A stretch of 64,000 nucleotides of DNA, from positions 698,068 through 762,067 of the forward strand of contig JARGPC010000001.1 in assembly GCA_029212885.1 (NCBI GenBank). The letters are read 5' to 3'. Below, piece by piece: positions 17,325-26,772 of the stretch. Position 1 is the stretch's first letter, and the number at the start of each line of letters is the position of its first letter. The stretch comes from Coxiellaceae bacterium. Lineage in GTDB: Bacteria > Pseudomonadota > Gammaproteobacteria > Coxiellales > Coxiellaceae. The position numbers and the translations under genes are program-made. Below the pieces are notes generated by a model that searched no databases, had not been told where the DNA came from, and saw only the letters and a program-made list of their open reading frames with translations.

Positions 17325-18755
17325 ATGCGCGAAAAATCAAATGGTTCCAGCAAGCAGCAGGTCATGGCTAATCAAATAGCAACTATATTGCAGTCTGGTG
17401 AGGCTTGGCGATATTTTATTGATGGACCAGATCAAAAATCTGGCCGACTAAACTACCAAGAAGGCGGGTACTTAAATGCTTTAATGCATGCTTTGGTAAC
17501 CTTGCCAAGCTTGGCTGATAAGCGTTTAGCAGTGGATGATTTGAATGCATTGCATGCAAGGGCTATGACTAAAGTGACCGGCACAGCATATCAAAGTGAG
17601 GACAAGGCTCAACACGATGTTCCTGGCCGTTGTCGCAAACAATATTCAGATATTGGCTTTGGCCTGACGACAGAGAACAGCAGCATGACAGGGCTGATCG
17701 AGTTTCTACAAAATATGCGTGACTTAGATGACAGTCGACATATTTTGCATGTTCATCAATCTCCACCACTGCCTCCTTTAGACCGTATAACAAATATCTC
17801 GCTTTCAAATTTACCAGATGATGCTTTAAAGATGGTGGCACAAACGCTTTATAACGGAATCGAAAATCAAACGCTACATTTAGCTCTTGAGGCGCCGTTG
17901 CCCCGCAGTGATGAGGATATACCGCAACGCTTACAAGCTGTACTGGACCAATACTACGCCGCAATTGAAACGGAGAAGTCTGACGATGACAAGTTAGTGG
18001 CAATCGCCACATGCTGTCGTCAAGCGGCTCAACTTCACCCTTACGTAGATGGTAATGGCCGACTTTTTTGCATGCTATTGCCATATTTACTGTGTATGCA
18101 GAATGATTTTGTTATGCCAATGATGGACCAAGTGAATCATTTTGGCTGCTTTAGTGTTGCAGAGATAGTGTCATCTATAAAACACGGCATGCAAAAAACA
18201 CAACAGCTATTATCAGGCAGAGCATTTATGCCTGAAGATCTAATGGCACATAAGCAAATAGCAGCCGATAATATTGAATATACTGCATTGACTGATGAGT
18301 GTCTGCAGCGATTGGCCAATGAGCAGCCAACAGCGTGGACTCAACTGCAAGCAGCTATTGTAAAAGACAACCCCGCGTTATGCCCCGACATGAAAAATAC
18401 ATTTTTTTCGCTAAGCGTACAGGCTAAATCAAGATTAACTCAACAAATAAGGCAGTGTTACGCAGCCAGATGTTCGCAGCATATCTTTGATGAGGCATCG
18501 CCAGATTTACAGTTGCTACGTCGCGCTGTTGATGGCGAACGATTTTGTATGGCGACTTTGGTTGAGGAGATAAAAGTAAGTGGCGACGATGCTGAATCCG
18601 TATTTATGCAAGCACAATATGAAGCGTCGCGTTTTGGTCACGTGGGCTTTGTAACGGCTTTGCGTAAGTTGCACCCAGTCAAAGACGATCTAATCGAAGG
18701 TCAGGGAGTCGATGAGGCTGTGATGAGTGAGCCATTGTCCCCTCCCCGCATTTGA
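17325..18755 (+). CDS. Fic-domain protein, probable nucleotide/phosphocholine transferase effector
   Basis: Fic enzymes transfer AMP, or in AnkX phosphocholine, onto target hydroxyls. The active-site motif LHPYVDGNGRLF (residues about 235-246) fits the consensus HPFx(D/E)GNGR with catalytic His and the phosphate-binding GNGR. It follows a helical stretch and precedes LLPYLLCMQNDF, a typical helix. The C-terminal 80 residues (ESVFMQAQYEASRFGHVGFV, TALRKL) look like one ankyrin-type helix pair. Length 476 aa; no signal peptide. There is no strong Shine-Dalgarno before the ATG at 17325. The next gene is a paralogue with a destroyed Fic motif. A Fic-plus-ankyrin layout recalls Legionella AnkX, so a secreted effector is a reasonable inference. 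Confidence 0.85.
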   Translation: MREKSNGSSKQQVMANQIATILQSGEAWRYFIDGPDQKSGRLNYQEGGYLNALMHALVTLPSLADKRLAVDDLNALHARAMTKVTGTAYQSEDKAQHDVPGRCRKQYSDIGFGLTTENSSMTGLIEFLQNMRDLDDSRHILHVHQSPPLPPLDRITNISLSNLPDDALKMVAQTLYNGIENQTLHLALEAPLPRSDEDIPQRLQAVLDQYYAAIETEKSDDDKLVAIATCCRQAAQLHPYVDGNGRLFCMLLPYLLCMQNDFVMPMMDQVNHFGCFSVAEIVSSIKHGMQKTQQLLSGRAFMPEDLMAHKQIAADNIEYTALTDECLQRLANEQPTAWTQLQAAIVKDNPALCPDMKNTFFSLSVQAKSRLTQQIRQCYAARCSQHIFDEASPDLQLLRRAVDGERFCMATLVEEIKVSGDDAESVFMQAQYEASRFGHVGFVTALRKLHPVKDDLIEGQGVDEAVMSEPLSPPRI

Positions 18756-18832
18756 CCTGGCTCAGCATTTATAATATTGTCCTTGGCTGATTCAAGGATG
18801 ATACTGTACTAACCGTAACTTATGTATTTGTA

Positions 18833-19867
18833 ATGCGAATAACACCATCATTAGCGAAAGACTTTGATTACTCAGACTTGCCTGGCATTGGTTCACGCCG
18901 TGTGAAAGGTAGGCAAAGCAAATTGGCGTTAAAGCCCGGCAACTCAAGCGAAGTAGGTTTTAGAGAGCTGTTTCATGCGATGCGGCATGATGCGATTAAC
19001 AAATGCCAGTTGAGTATTTCAGAAATAGATGGTACTCCCTTACGGCGCATTGATCGCGACTATCTGTGTAAGGAAAAAGATCTTAGGCGTTTAGCTAAAG
19101 AATGTATGGTAGCCGTTAACAAAGAGCTATCGGTGCAGTTAATCAGTTCCTATCCTCTCAATGATGCGGAGGTGAATGCAGATATAAGTCACTTAGTTTC
19201 ATTTTACAACGTTGAAATGGTGATGGCGCCAAGTGAGGAAAAAAAACTAAAAGCAATTGTAAAATATTGCCGCGGTATGCTGCAGTATCAGCCGTATGAA
19301 AAGGGTAATGATTTTATTTATGGCATGTTAGTGCCCTATTTGCTGTGTTTTCAAAATGATATTACGTTACCGAAAATTAAGCCTTACGTAATAGCCAATA
19401 AAGGTATTAATGAAATGGTAACCACTATGGAAGTGGATATCGAAAAAGTAAGTGCTTTCATTGAAGACAGTATGTTGCCTCATGTGATGCCATGTGGCAT
19501 TGTCGATATGCAGTTGATGTATTGTGCACAAACAGATGATAGCGCTAGCTTGCATAGATTAATTGAGGGAGTAGAGCCAAGCATATTGGTGGAAGCGCAA
19601 TATGCAGCAGCTTGTTGTGGCCATGTTTCTTTTATTGGCGCATTGCATACGGCGTGCCGTGCAAGTGGGATTACAATGGGAATTCGAGCGCGGGCCTATG
19701 ATGGCCGGACACCTCTCGAAGGAGCAAGACGTCATGATAAGCCTGAAGTTGTTGCTTGGCTGGAAAGCCAAGCAGTAGGCGCGCGTTTCTTTTCCATGTC
19801 AAGAGATATGCCAAAACGGGAGGTAGTAATAGACCCTCCCGCTGCAGCCTCAGCTCGAATAACTTAA
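18833..19867 (+). CDS. Degenerate Fic paralogue with ankyrin-like C-terminus
   Basis: A 344-residue protein aligned to the upstream Fic gene. The upstream LHPYVDGNGRLFCMLLPYLL corresponds here to YQPYEKGNDFIYGMLVPYLL, followed in both by LC-QND. The catalytic His is replaced by Gln and the GNGR arginine is lost, so Fic transferase activity is unlikely. The C-terminus continues as in the paralogue (AQYAAACCGHVSFIGALH) and adds a clear ankyrin repeat, DGRTPLEGARRHDKPEVVAWL. It could be a pseudoenzyme, an antagonist, or a decaying duplicate. The frame is intact over 1 kb, which argues against simple decay. Its stop overlaps the stop of the convergent lipoprotein gene by 4 bp. Confidence 0.78.
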   Translation: MRITPSLAKDFDYSDLPGIGSRRVKGRQSKLALKPGNSSEVGFRELFHAMRHDAINKCQLSISEIDGTPLRRIDRDYLCKEKDLRRLAKECMVAVNKELSVQLISSYPLNDAEVNADISHLVSFYNVEMVMAPSEEKKLKAIVKYCRGMLQYQPYEKGNDFIYGMLVPYLLCFQNDITLPKIKPYVIANKGINEMVTTMEVDIEKVSAFIEDSMLPHVMPCGIVDMQLMYCAQTDDSASLHRLIEGVEPSILVEAQYAAACCGHVSFIGALHTACRASGITMGIRARAYDGRTPLEGARRHDKPEVVAWLESQAVGARFFSMSRDMPKREVVIDPPAAASARIT

Positions 19868-20289
19868 GCTTTTTTATTTTTCTTTTCTTTATCGCAAAAC
19901 GCGGTGCATACCCGATGGGTAATTACCGTGCCACCACAAGTAGAATAGCATTGGCGATACATGGCAGCACATCGGTTACCTGAGCTGCAACTCCAATCTT
20001 GGGTAAAGTCGCTAACACTGCGATCTACTGGTTGATGTGTGCGGCGCTGATTGACGGCATACTCATGGTAGGCTTCTTCGGCAGCGGAGCTGGCGCGGTC
20101 TTCGCAACGTTGATAGTTTTCTTGTGCGTTTTGCTCACACAGTAAACGGTTACGTTGGCAGGCGACAACACAGCGGCGTGCTTTATTGCTCTTCGGCGGC
20201 TGGTAAGTGTAGCTGGTTTTGTAAATAGGACCGCAGCCGGTTAAACCGGCTGCAGCCGCTGCGATTAAACATACGGACAGTTTTTTCAT
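19864..20289 (-). CDS. Cysteine-rich lipoprotein
   Basis: A 141-residue secreted protein with a lipoprotein signal: MKKLSVCLIAAAAAGLTGC, lipobox LTGC, Cys19 expected to be lipidated and Gly at +2. The mature part holds many cysteines in helical C-x3-C and C-x6-C spacings (VVACQRNRLLCEQ, YQRCEDR, CSSGNRCAAMYRQCYSTCGG), suggesting disulfide-bonded helical hairpins in the periplasm. The C-terminus is lysine-rich. I do not recognise the family. It lies 7 bp downstream of ahcY on the same strand and may share its transcript. Its stop overlaps that of the convergent Fic paralogue. Confidence 0.78.
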   Translation of the reverse strand: MKKLSVCLIAAAAAGLTGCGPIYKTSYTYQPPKSNKARRCVVACQRNRLLCEQNAQENYQRCEDRASSAAEEAYHEYAVNQRRTHQPVDRSVSDFTQDWSCSSGNRCAAMYRQCYSTCGGTVITHRVCTAFCDKEKKNKKA

Positions 20290-20296
20290 TGGAGTT

Positions 20297-21610
20297 TTAG
20301 TACCTATAGTGCTCTGGTTTAAATGGTCCTTCCCGTTTCACACCGATATATTCGGCTTGTTCCTGTGTAAGCTGCGTCAGCTTAGCGCCCACCTTCTCTA
20401 AATGCAAACGCGCCACTTCTTCATCTAAGAATTTCGGTAACACATACACTTCGTTATCATATTTTTCATGGTTTTTGTGCAATTCAATTTGTGCCAACAC
20501 TTGGTTGGTAAAAGAGTTTGACATTACAAAGCTGGGGTGGCCAGTAGCGCAGCCTAAGTTCACCAAACGACCGCGTGCTAATAAGATAATGCGCTTACCG
20601 TCTGGGAAAATAATATGATCCACTTGTGGTTTGATGTTATCCCACTCGTATTTTTCTAATGAAGCAACATCGATTTCCAAATCAAAATGGCCAATGTTAG
20701 ACACAATTGCTTGGTCTTTCATCGCTAACATATGGTCGTGAGTGATGATGTGTTTGTTGCCAGTGGTGGTAACAAAGATATCACCACGTGCGGCGATATC
20801 ATCCATGGTGACGACTTCATAACCTTCCATTGCTGCTTGCAAAGCACAGATCGGATCAATTTCAGTGATCATTACTTTAGCGCCCAGAGCTTTTAATGAT
20901 GCGGCACAACCTTTACCAACATCGCCATAGCCAGCAACAACAGCTACTTTACCGGCAATCATTACGTCAGTGGCGCGTTTTAATGCGTCAACTAATGATT
21001 CGCGGCAACCATACAGGTTATCAAATTTAGATTTAGTTACTGAGTCATTTACATTGAACGCAGGCATTTTTAACGTACCTTTTTTTACCATTTCATATAA
21101 ATGATGCACACCAGTAGTGGTTTCTTCAGAAAGACCCTTAATGTCATCTAATAGTTCTGGGAATTTTTCATGCACCATGGTGGTAAGGTCGCCACCGTCA
21201 TCTAATAATAAGTTAGGCTTCCAGCCATCAGGGCCAGTAACGGTTTGCTCAATACACCAGTCATACTCCGCTTCGGTTTCACCCTTCCAGGCAAACACAG
21301 GAATGCCCGCTTTAGCCATCGCGGCTGCCGCATGGTCTTGAGTGGAGTAAATATTGCAAGAAGACCAGCGCACTTCAGCGCCGAGTGCCACTAAGGTTTC
21401 CATTAATACGGCAGTTTGTACGGTCATGTGTAAACAACCAACAATACGTGCGCCTTTTAATGGCTTGTCGTTGCCGTATTTATGGCGCAATGACATTAAG
21501 CCAGGCATTTCGGTCTCTGCAATGGCGATTTCTTTACGACCGAAATCTGCCTGCGTAATATCGGCTACTTTGTAATCAGTTTCTACTGATGCTAGGGGGG
21601 CTGTGCTCAT
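20297..21610 (-). CDS. ahcY: S-adenosylhomocysteine hydrolase
   Basis: Converts S-adenosylhomocysteine to adenosine and homocysteine using bound NAD. Landmarks: [42 protein letters not shown], the NAD fold [19 protein letters not shown]-type [11 protein letters not shown], and the terminal [15 protein letters not shown] with the Lys-Tyr NAD contacts near the end (FKPEHYRY). Length is 437 aa from the chosen ATG at 21610, which overlaps the metK stop by 4 bp; a longer frame from 21682 would lie inside metK. The metK-ahcY pairing forms an SAM cycle unit. AhcY, not the Pfs/LuxS route, implies homocysteine is recovered directly for the cystathionine enzymes at 43-45 kb. Confidence 0.96.
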   Translation of the reverse strand: MSTAPLASVETDYKVADITQADFGRKEIAIAETEMPGLMSLRHKYGNDKPLKGARIVGCLHMTVQTAVLMETLVALGAEVRWSSCNIYSTQDHAAAAMAKAGIPVFAWKGETEAEYDWCIEQTVTGPDGWKPNLLLDDGGDLTTMVHEKFPELLDDIKGLSEETTTGVHHLYEMVKKGTLKMPAFNVNDSVTKSKFDNLYGCRESLVDALKRATDVMIAGKVAVVAGYGDVGKGCAASLKALGAKVMITEIDPICALQAAMEGYEVVTMDDIAARGDIFVTTTGNKHIITHDHMLAMKDQAIVSNIGHFDLEIDVASLEKYEWDNIKPQVDHIIFPDGKRIILLARGRLVNLGCATGHPSFVMSNSFTNQVLAQIELHKNHEKYDNEVYVLPKFLDEEVARLHLEKVGAKLTQLTQEQAEYIGVKREGPFKPEHYRY

Positions 21611-22794
21611 GAGTGCATTTCCTTTTGTTCTAAAGAGGTGAGTTCGGAGTTTAACGCATCGGCTTTGTCGGTGCGTTCCCAAGTAAAGCTAGCTTCTTCA
21701 CGACCGAAGTGGCCGTAAGCTGCTGTGGGTTGATAAATCGGTTGTAATAATTGTAAACCTTCAATGATGCCTTGCGGTGTTAAATCAAAGTGTTCACGCA
21801 CCAATGCAGCAATTTGTTCATCTGCCAGTTTGCCTGTGCCAAAGGTATTGATGCTGATAGAGGTTGGTTCAACCACACCAATCGCATACGATACTTGGAT
21901 TTCGCAACGTTCCGCTAATCCAGCAGCAACGATATTTTTAGCGACATAGCGTGCCATATAAGCGGCTGAGCGATCCACTTTGCTTGGGTCTTTGCCTGAG
22001 AAGGCGCCACCACCGTGACGAGCCATGCCGCCATAGGTATCGACAATGATTTTACGACCAGTTAAACCGCAATCACCCACTGGGCCACCAATCACGAAAC
22101 GACCGGTAGGGTTAATATGATAAATGGTGTCTTTCGTTAACCATTCTTCAGGGATTACTGGTTTGATGATTTCTTCCATCACCGCTTCTTGCAATGTGCT
22201 TTGGCTAATGTCTGGGTCGTGTTGTGTGGATAAAACAACACAATCAACAGCGACCGGTTTATCGTTTTCATAGCGGAAGCTTAATTGACTTTTAGCATCG
22301 GGACGTAACCAGGGTAAACAGCCATTTTTGCGCAACTCAGCTTGGCGTTTGACCATGCGGTGCGCATAAGTAATGGGGGCTGGCATTAATACGTCGGTTT
22401 CATTGCTGGCATAACCAAACATCAAACCTTGGTCACCTGCGCCGAGTGATTCATCGCTGCGGTCAACGCCCATGGCAATATCAGGTGATTGCTTGCCAAT
22501 CGCATTAATAATCGCACAAGTATCACCATCAAAGCCGTAGTCAGAATTGTCATAGCCAATATCATTAATAACTTGGCGCGCTAACGACTCTATATCTACC
22601 CATGCGCTAGTGGTAATTTCGCCGGCAATTAACACCATGCCGGTTTTGACTAATGTTTCACAAGCTACGCGAGCTTGCTTATCCTGTTGTAAAATAGCAT
22701 CTAGTACTGCGTCAGAAATTTGATCAGCAATCTTATCAGGATGGCCTTCAGACACTGATTCCGATGTGAAACTTGTAAGGCGTGAGGTAGTCAT
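21607..22794 (-). CDS. metK: S-adenosylmethionine synthetase
   Basis: Makes SAM from methionine and ATP. Signatures: [32 protein letters not shown] (ATP loop), [18 protein letters not shown] and [11 protein letters not shown]. Length is 395 aa from the ATG at 22794. The longer frame to 22833 adds 13 unconserved residues, and a TATTAT box lies just before that upstream ATG, so I place the start at 22794 in a short leader. I see no SAM riboswitch fold in the leader. The stop overlaps the ahcY start, so the two are translationally coupled. Confidence 0.95.
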   Translation of the reverse strand: MTTSRLTSFTSESVSEGHPDKIADQISDAVLDAILQQDKQARVACETLVKTGMVLIAGEITTSAWVDIESLARQVINDIGYDNSDYGFDGDTCAIINAIGKQSPDIAMGVDRSDESLGAGDQGLMFGYASNETDVLMPAPITYAHRMVKRQAELRKNGCLPWLRPDAKSQLSFRYENDKPVAVDCVVLSTQHDPDISQSTLQEAVMEEIIKPVIPEEWLTKDTIYHINPTGRFVIGGPVGDCGLTGRKIIVDTYGGMARHGGGAFSGKDPSKVDRSAAYMARYVAKNIVAAGLAERCEIQVSYAIGVVEPTSISINTFGTGKLADEQIAALVREHFDLTPQGIIEGLQLLQPIYQPTAAYGHFGREEASFTWERTDKADALNSELTSLEQKEMHS

Positions 22795-22882
22795 GGTTCT
22801 GTTGTCTTCGCTACAGTTAATCAAGCCCGCCATAATATCACGCCTTTGATTTAAATGCGATTGGTTGTACTAAAGGACCATT

Positions 22883-24325
22883 TTATTTTTCCGCTAAATG
22901 CCCGTATAAAGCGTAACGATGTGTAGCAATGTTGATTATGCGATAACCCGCAGGCGCAGGTTGATTCTTATAGGCTAAATAAAAAGGTGCCGCTTGGTCT
23001 CGCACCAGATTAATTCGGTGATAGCGAGCAAAGTAGCCGACTAAAACCCAATATGAGTTAGTGATTGCTGGTGCGGCGAGAATGTTTTCGCCAGGGCTAA
23101 CGACAGAGCTGATGGTTTTAATATCCTGAATCATTGTCAGGTCACGTTTAGGTTGATCATGCTTGAGCATGAAGACTGTCAGTGAGGCGGCGAAGCTGAT
23201 TGTGCTAACAATAAAAAACATGCGTACTAGGTAACGATGCTGGTTTGCTTTTTGAGAAACAGCAAATAAAGCGGGTGTTGCATATTGCGCGATTGCTAGT
23301 GCAAAGTAAGGCATTGCGGGCAGGATATAGTTTGACGATTGACGGTGAGCCAATGCAATGGGCACAGAGGCGCATAGGCCTAATAGTGCATAAAAAGTCG
23401 CATCGCGCTTGATGGTCAGGCGATTAAAATTGGATAATTTCATCTGGCGACATAGCCATAAAATTACCAATAAGGCAATGGCGGGTAATATCTTTTCAAT
23501 GACTTTTTTTAGGATCAGTAATCGTCCCAGGCCGGTTGTTTCGCTACTGAGACGATTGCCGACAGTGCTGGGTAGCACTTGGGTAGTAATGTAGGTTTTA
23601 ATGTTGGCCCATAGGTTGGGATATATAGTAAATACAATAAAAGCTAAAGCCGCTACTGTTAGAAAAACGACACAGGTTTCCGCTAGTGCTGTCTGAATTG
23701 TGCGGTCTTTGCGTATAAGGGCGTTTAGCAGTGGAATTATTAAGGCAAAAAATATAACGGGCCCATTGCTGAGAAACCCAGCGAAGACTAACCCTGCTGC
23801 CAATATGCAAACGACATAACGCCACAGCCCCATGCGCTCAGTGTCAATTAAACACACGGCGGCTAATAAACCAAAGCAAAGCACTGTGCTATCAAGCATA
23901 TTTGAATACAGATTGCTTACCAGCAGTGGATTTAGCATCAGCAATAATATTGGTACCCAGAAATACGCTCGCATGGTATGTTCACGAAAACTACGGCGCC
24001 ATAAATATGCCGTAGCGGTAAATGTGATAACAGCCTCAAGCAGGCAAAACAAGCGCTCGGTATAGTAGTGGTCGCCAAGTGCCTTGAAGAAAAATGACTG
24101 CAGCCATAGGCCCAGTGGTGGATGTTCAAAGAAATGTGGAAATACACCAGAGGTGAAATAAGGTACTTGTAATGAACCGATGCCCATGGCCATATTGCGT
24201 GCAATTGTTGCATAGACCACACCGTCGGAAAACATGCCACGTTGGAATAACGGCAGCAGAAATAAACCAATGATGGTGCTTAGCAGGGCTAAGTAGAATG
24301 AGAGCATTAGTCGTTTTTTTTGCAT
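22883..24325 (-). CDS. Membrane glycosyltransferase of the ArnT/PMT (GT39/GT83) type
   Basis: A 480-residue inner-membrane protein with about 11 hydrophobic helices. The first periplasmic loop carries the acidic motif of GT-C enzymes (MFSDGVVYATIARNM), followed by FPHFFEHPPLGLWLQS, as in ArnT-like and PMT_2 proteins that move a sugar from a polyprenyl-phosphate donor to a periplasmic acceptor. It is the last gene of the minus-strand run that begins with the HAD-UbiA gene. It follows the 558-aa membrane gene by 27 bp. With the upstream genes apparently making a polyprenyl-phospho-pentofuranose, this and the next protein are the best candidates for transferases. The acceptor (LPS, glycan or pilin) is not visible. 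Confidence 0.82.
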   Translation of the reverse strand: MQKKRLMLSFYLALLSTIIGLFLLPLFQRGMFSDGVVYATIARNMAMGIGSLQVPYFTSGVFPHFFEHPPLGLWLQSFFFKALGDHYYTERLFCLLEAVITFTATAYLWRRSFREHTMRAYFWVPILLLMLNPLLVSNLYSNMLDSTVLCFGLLAAVCLIDTERMGLWRYVVCILAAGLVFAGFLSNGPVIFFALIIPLLNALIRKDRTIQTALAETCVVFLTVAALAFIVFTIYPNLWANIKTYITTQVLPSTVGNRLSSETTGLGRLLILKKVIEKILPAIALLVILWLCRQMKLSNFNRLTIKRDATFYALLGLCASVPIALAHRQSSNYILPAMPYFALAIAQYATPALFAVSQKANQHRYLVRMFFIVSTISFAASLTVFMLKHDQPKRDLTMIQDIKTISSVVSPGENILAAPAITNSYWVLVGYFARYHRINLVRDQAAPFYLAYKNQPAPAGYRIINIATHRYALYGHLAEK

Positions 24326-24352
24326 ATGGCTATGGCTTTTTCTTGTCAGCGC

Positions 24353-26029
24353 CTACCGATAAGTAGGCGTTAGGGGTTGTTTGATCTGGTAGTGCTGGTT
24401 TAGCCATAGTAATTGCACAGGTTGCTGGCCGAGCATAAAGCCATAGATCTCTACAAATTGACGAGGTTTGGCTGGCCAGTGTGGTATTGCCGCAAAGGCA
24501 ATTCCGACTACTCGTCGTTGTTGATTGAGTAGCAATAACGAGTTGGAGCGTGTGGTAGCAGGTGCGCGTAATCGAATCTGACCTGTAATACTTGAGCCAG
24601 TATATGTAAAGTCGATATGTGCTTTATTGGTTGTTGGTTTACCAATAATCAAGTTGAGATTTTCAGGCCTAACCAATGTGCCGTGCTGCTTAATCCAGTC
24701 GGGTGAAATATGCCGACCTAAATAATTTGGTTCTGGCGTTTTGAGTGGATAGATGGGTGAGTTTTTATAGGCTGATAGACGCTGCTCATAGCGGAGAGTG
24801 CTGACTGGGTATAGACTATTGTCGGCTGGCAGAAAAACATCATAGGGCAGCGCGATCTCTTGAGGGCTGTAATAACTATAGAGGTAGCTAGAAACCAGAT
24901 GATACGCTTGTACTATAAAGTAAAATGCAAAGGTGGTCAGAATAAAGCGTAGAAGCCATTGTACGCGTTTTGAAAAATATGGCCACTGCACTTTAGTGAG
25001 CACTACAATGGCAATATAGAGCATTGTTGTGATACAAACGTAACGGGGGGAGGTGCTTTGTGCAATGCCTAGGTTGACACGAACAACTGAACCCATTAGT
25101 GCATTACACAGTGCAAACAAGCTGAGGCCCACCCAAGGTAAAAGCGCTTGCTGTTGTGCGTTAAAGCGTTTATAGGCGGCGTGGCTTAAGAGAACGACTG
25201 AAACTAATGCAACTGCCCCGAATATTCTTGGCACAATACTGCTGGTGCGGTAGCCAACTGGATTGCCGAGAAAGGAAATAAAATATTTCATTGACATTAA
25301 GGGTCTATCAATAATAAAGCCGGTCGCAGTGTGAGTATTATATCTATATAAAACAACTGATACGATGGAAATAACCGCAAAGGTAATCAGCTTTTTTGGC
25401 TGGCTGCGGTAAGCAAGTAGTAATAGCCAGGCAATTGGAAAAACGGCCATGCCATTAGCGCTACTAAAACCTGCCAACAAGCAAAAAGCGCTACATATAG
25501 CGATTTGTTTCCAGGTGCAAGGTTTTTGTAAACTAAATATTGCTACAGTGGCAAACAAGACAGTTGCTGGAAATTCAATGTTGATTGGCCATCGCCAAAA
25601 TGTGATTGAGGCAGTAGGAAATATCAACATTGCTAACAGTAGGTAAAACCACGGACTAAAAGTAGATGCTTGAGGCTGCAATACAGCACAAGTTTTTTTT
25701 ATGCAGTAAATGGTGTAAAAGAAATAGGTTATAACGATGGCATAACAGGCATATAAAACAGTGTGGGTTGATTGCGGTGTCAATATGTAGCTAGCTAAAA
25801 AAATAACGCGGTTAAATAGCATGCGGTGCTCATTGTGATGTCGAAGCATGTCATGCAAAGTAAGGTTATGGTGTAAGTAGTGGAGATACACAGGTATGTT
25901 ATCATCCCACTCATCCCAAAAGGGTAGATGAAAGTGAGTAAATGCCATTGCCAATAGTGGCAATATTACTGCTACTAGCGTTGTTAGTAACCAGGCGAGA
26001 GTTAAGGAGGAGTTTTTTAAAGTTTTCAT
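24353..26029 (-). CDS. Large polytopic membrane protein, putative GT-C glycosyltransferase
   Basis: A 558-residue membrane protein with about 10-11 helices and a C-terminal soluble region of about 150 residues. The first extracytoplasmic loop has FWDEWDDNIPVYLHYLHH and then HHNEHRMLFNR, a cluster of acidic and histidine residues like those in GT-C catalytic loops, though I cannot assign a named family. The ATG overlaps the stop of the DprE2-like gene by 4 bp, so it belongs to the pathway operon. A role in transferring the lipid-linked sugar, or in polymerising it, is inferred from position and topology. The soluble tail might bind the acceptor glycan. Confidence 0.72.
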   Translation of the reverse strand: MKTLKNSSLTLAWLLTTLVAVILPLLAMAFTHFHLPFWDEWDDNIPVYLHYLHHNLTLHDMLRHHNEHRMLFNRVIFLASYILTPQSTHTVLYACYAIVITYFFYTIYCIKKTCAVLQPQASTFSPWFYLLLAMLIFPTASITFWRWPINIEFPATVLFATVAIFSLQKPCTWKQIAICSAFCLLAGFSSANGMAVFPIAWLLLLAYRSQPKKLITFAVISIVSVVLYRYNTHTATGFIIDRPLMSMKYFISFLGNPVGYRTSSIVPRIFGAVALVSVVLLSHAAYKRFNAQQQALLPWVGLSLFALCNALMGSVVRVNLGIAQSTSPRYVCITTMLYIAIVVLTKVQWPYFSKRVQWLLRFILTTFAFYFIVQAYHLVSSYLYSYYSPQEIALPYDVFLPADNSLYPVSTLRYEQRLSAYKNSPIYPLKTPEPNYLGRHISPDWIKQHGTLVRPENLNLIIGKPTTNKAHIDFTYTGSSITGQIRLRAPATTRSNSLLLLNQQRRVVGIAFAAIPHWPAKPRQFVEIYGFMLGQQPVQLLWLNQHYQIKQPLTPTYR

Positions 26030-26772
26030 AGGGCTATTCGCTTCATCAGGCTTTCAGGGATGCACTTAATGATCATCATAATGTAGCGCCAGAATCCAGG
26101 AACATAGACAATCGCTTTATTATTCTGCATAGCTTGTATCACACGCTTAGCAACATCATCGGGTTGTGCCCATAAAAAACCTTTTTTAAACGCCTGGGTC
26201 ATGGGGGTATCAACAAAGCCGGGTTTAACTGTCAATACTGAGATACCTTTTTTAAATAGTCGACTGCGTAAGCCTGCACTAAATGCACTGATTGCTGCCT
26301 TGGTGGCCCCATACAAATAGTTGCTTTGGCGGCCGCGGTCGCCCGCGCAAGATGAAAATACGACTAGGTGCCCTGCCCCTTGTTGTTCTAAGTGCTGGCC
26401 AAAAACGGTCATCAAGCCAATATAGCTGGTGGCATTAACCTGAAACTCTTGCAAAGTAGCTGCTAGGTTTTGTTGGCAGTCCTCTTGGTTTGGTAAAGTG
26501 CCATGAGCAATCACTACGTTGTCGATCTGACCTAGGGCTAATGTTGCTTGTTCTAAACAGTCTTTATATAGCTCATTTGATTTCGCATCAAAGGCAAAAG
26601 TCTGACACGGCTGTTGGCTTCGAATGGCTACATCATCGGCGAGTGTTTGCATGTGGGCGGCATTGCGCGCCACTAAAAATAATTGGTGACCCGCCGAGGC
26701 AAGTTGTTTTGCTATTGCCTGCGCAATGGCTGAAGTCGCACCAATAATGACAGTGTTGTTTTTTTTGTTCAT
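26026..26772 (-). CDS. SDR, DprE2-like (2-keto sugar-lipid reductase)
   Basis: A 248-residue short-chain dehydrogenase. The nucleotide motif IIGATSAIAQAIAKQLA carries the ATSAIA variant typical of the DprE2 group, then NVVIAHGTL. The catalytic residues are in VVFSSCAGDRGRQSNYLYGATKAAIS (Ser, Tyr, Lys). DprE2 reduces the 2-keto intermediate made by DprE1, completing the change of decaprenyl-phospho-ribose to -arabinose. I chose the ATG at 26772, overlapping the stop of the DprE1-like gene by 4 bp, in place of a longer frame to 26808. Adjacency to a DprE1-like oxidase and a UbiA gene strongly supports the pathway role over a generic SDR. Confidence 0.83.
   Translation of the reverse strand: MNKKNNTVIIGATSAIAQAIAKQLASAGHQLFLVARNAAHMQTLADDVAIRSQQPCQTFAFDAKSNELYKDCLEQATLALGQIDNVVIAHGTLPNQEDCQQNLAATLQEFQVNATSYIGLMTVFGQHLEQQGAGHLVVFSSCAGDRGRQSNYLYGATKAAISAFSAGLRSRLFKKGISVLTVKPGFVDTPMTQAFKKGFLWAQPDDVAKRVIQAMQNNKAIVYVPGFWRYIMMIIKCIPESLMKRIAL

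Noticed and set aside
17569..18084. 171-residue minus-strand frame inside the Fic gene
   Set aside because: Antisense shadow of the Fic coding frame; Cys/His-rich composition typical of a shadow, no family.
18777..18800. TCCTTG...CAAGGA hairpin between the Fic paralogues
   Set aside because: Only a 6-bp stem with no T-run; not enough for a terminator or a regulatory site.
22795..22880. SAM-sensing riboswitch before metK
   Set aside because: The leader is short and I could not find the paired helices of known SAM riboswitches.
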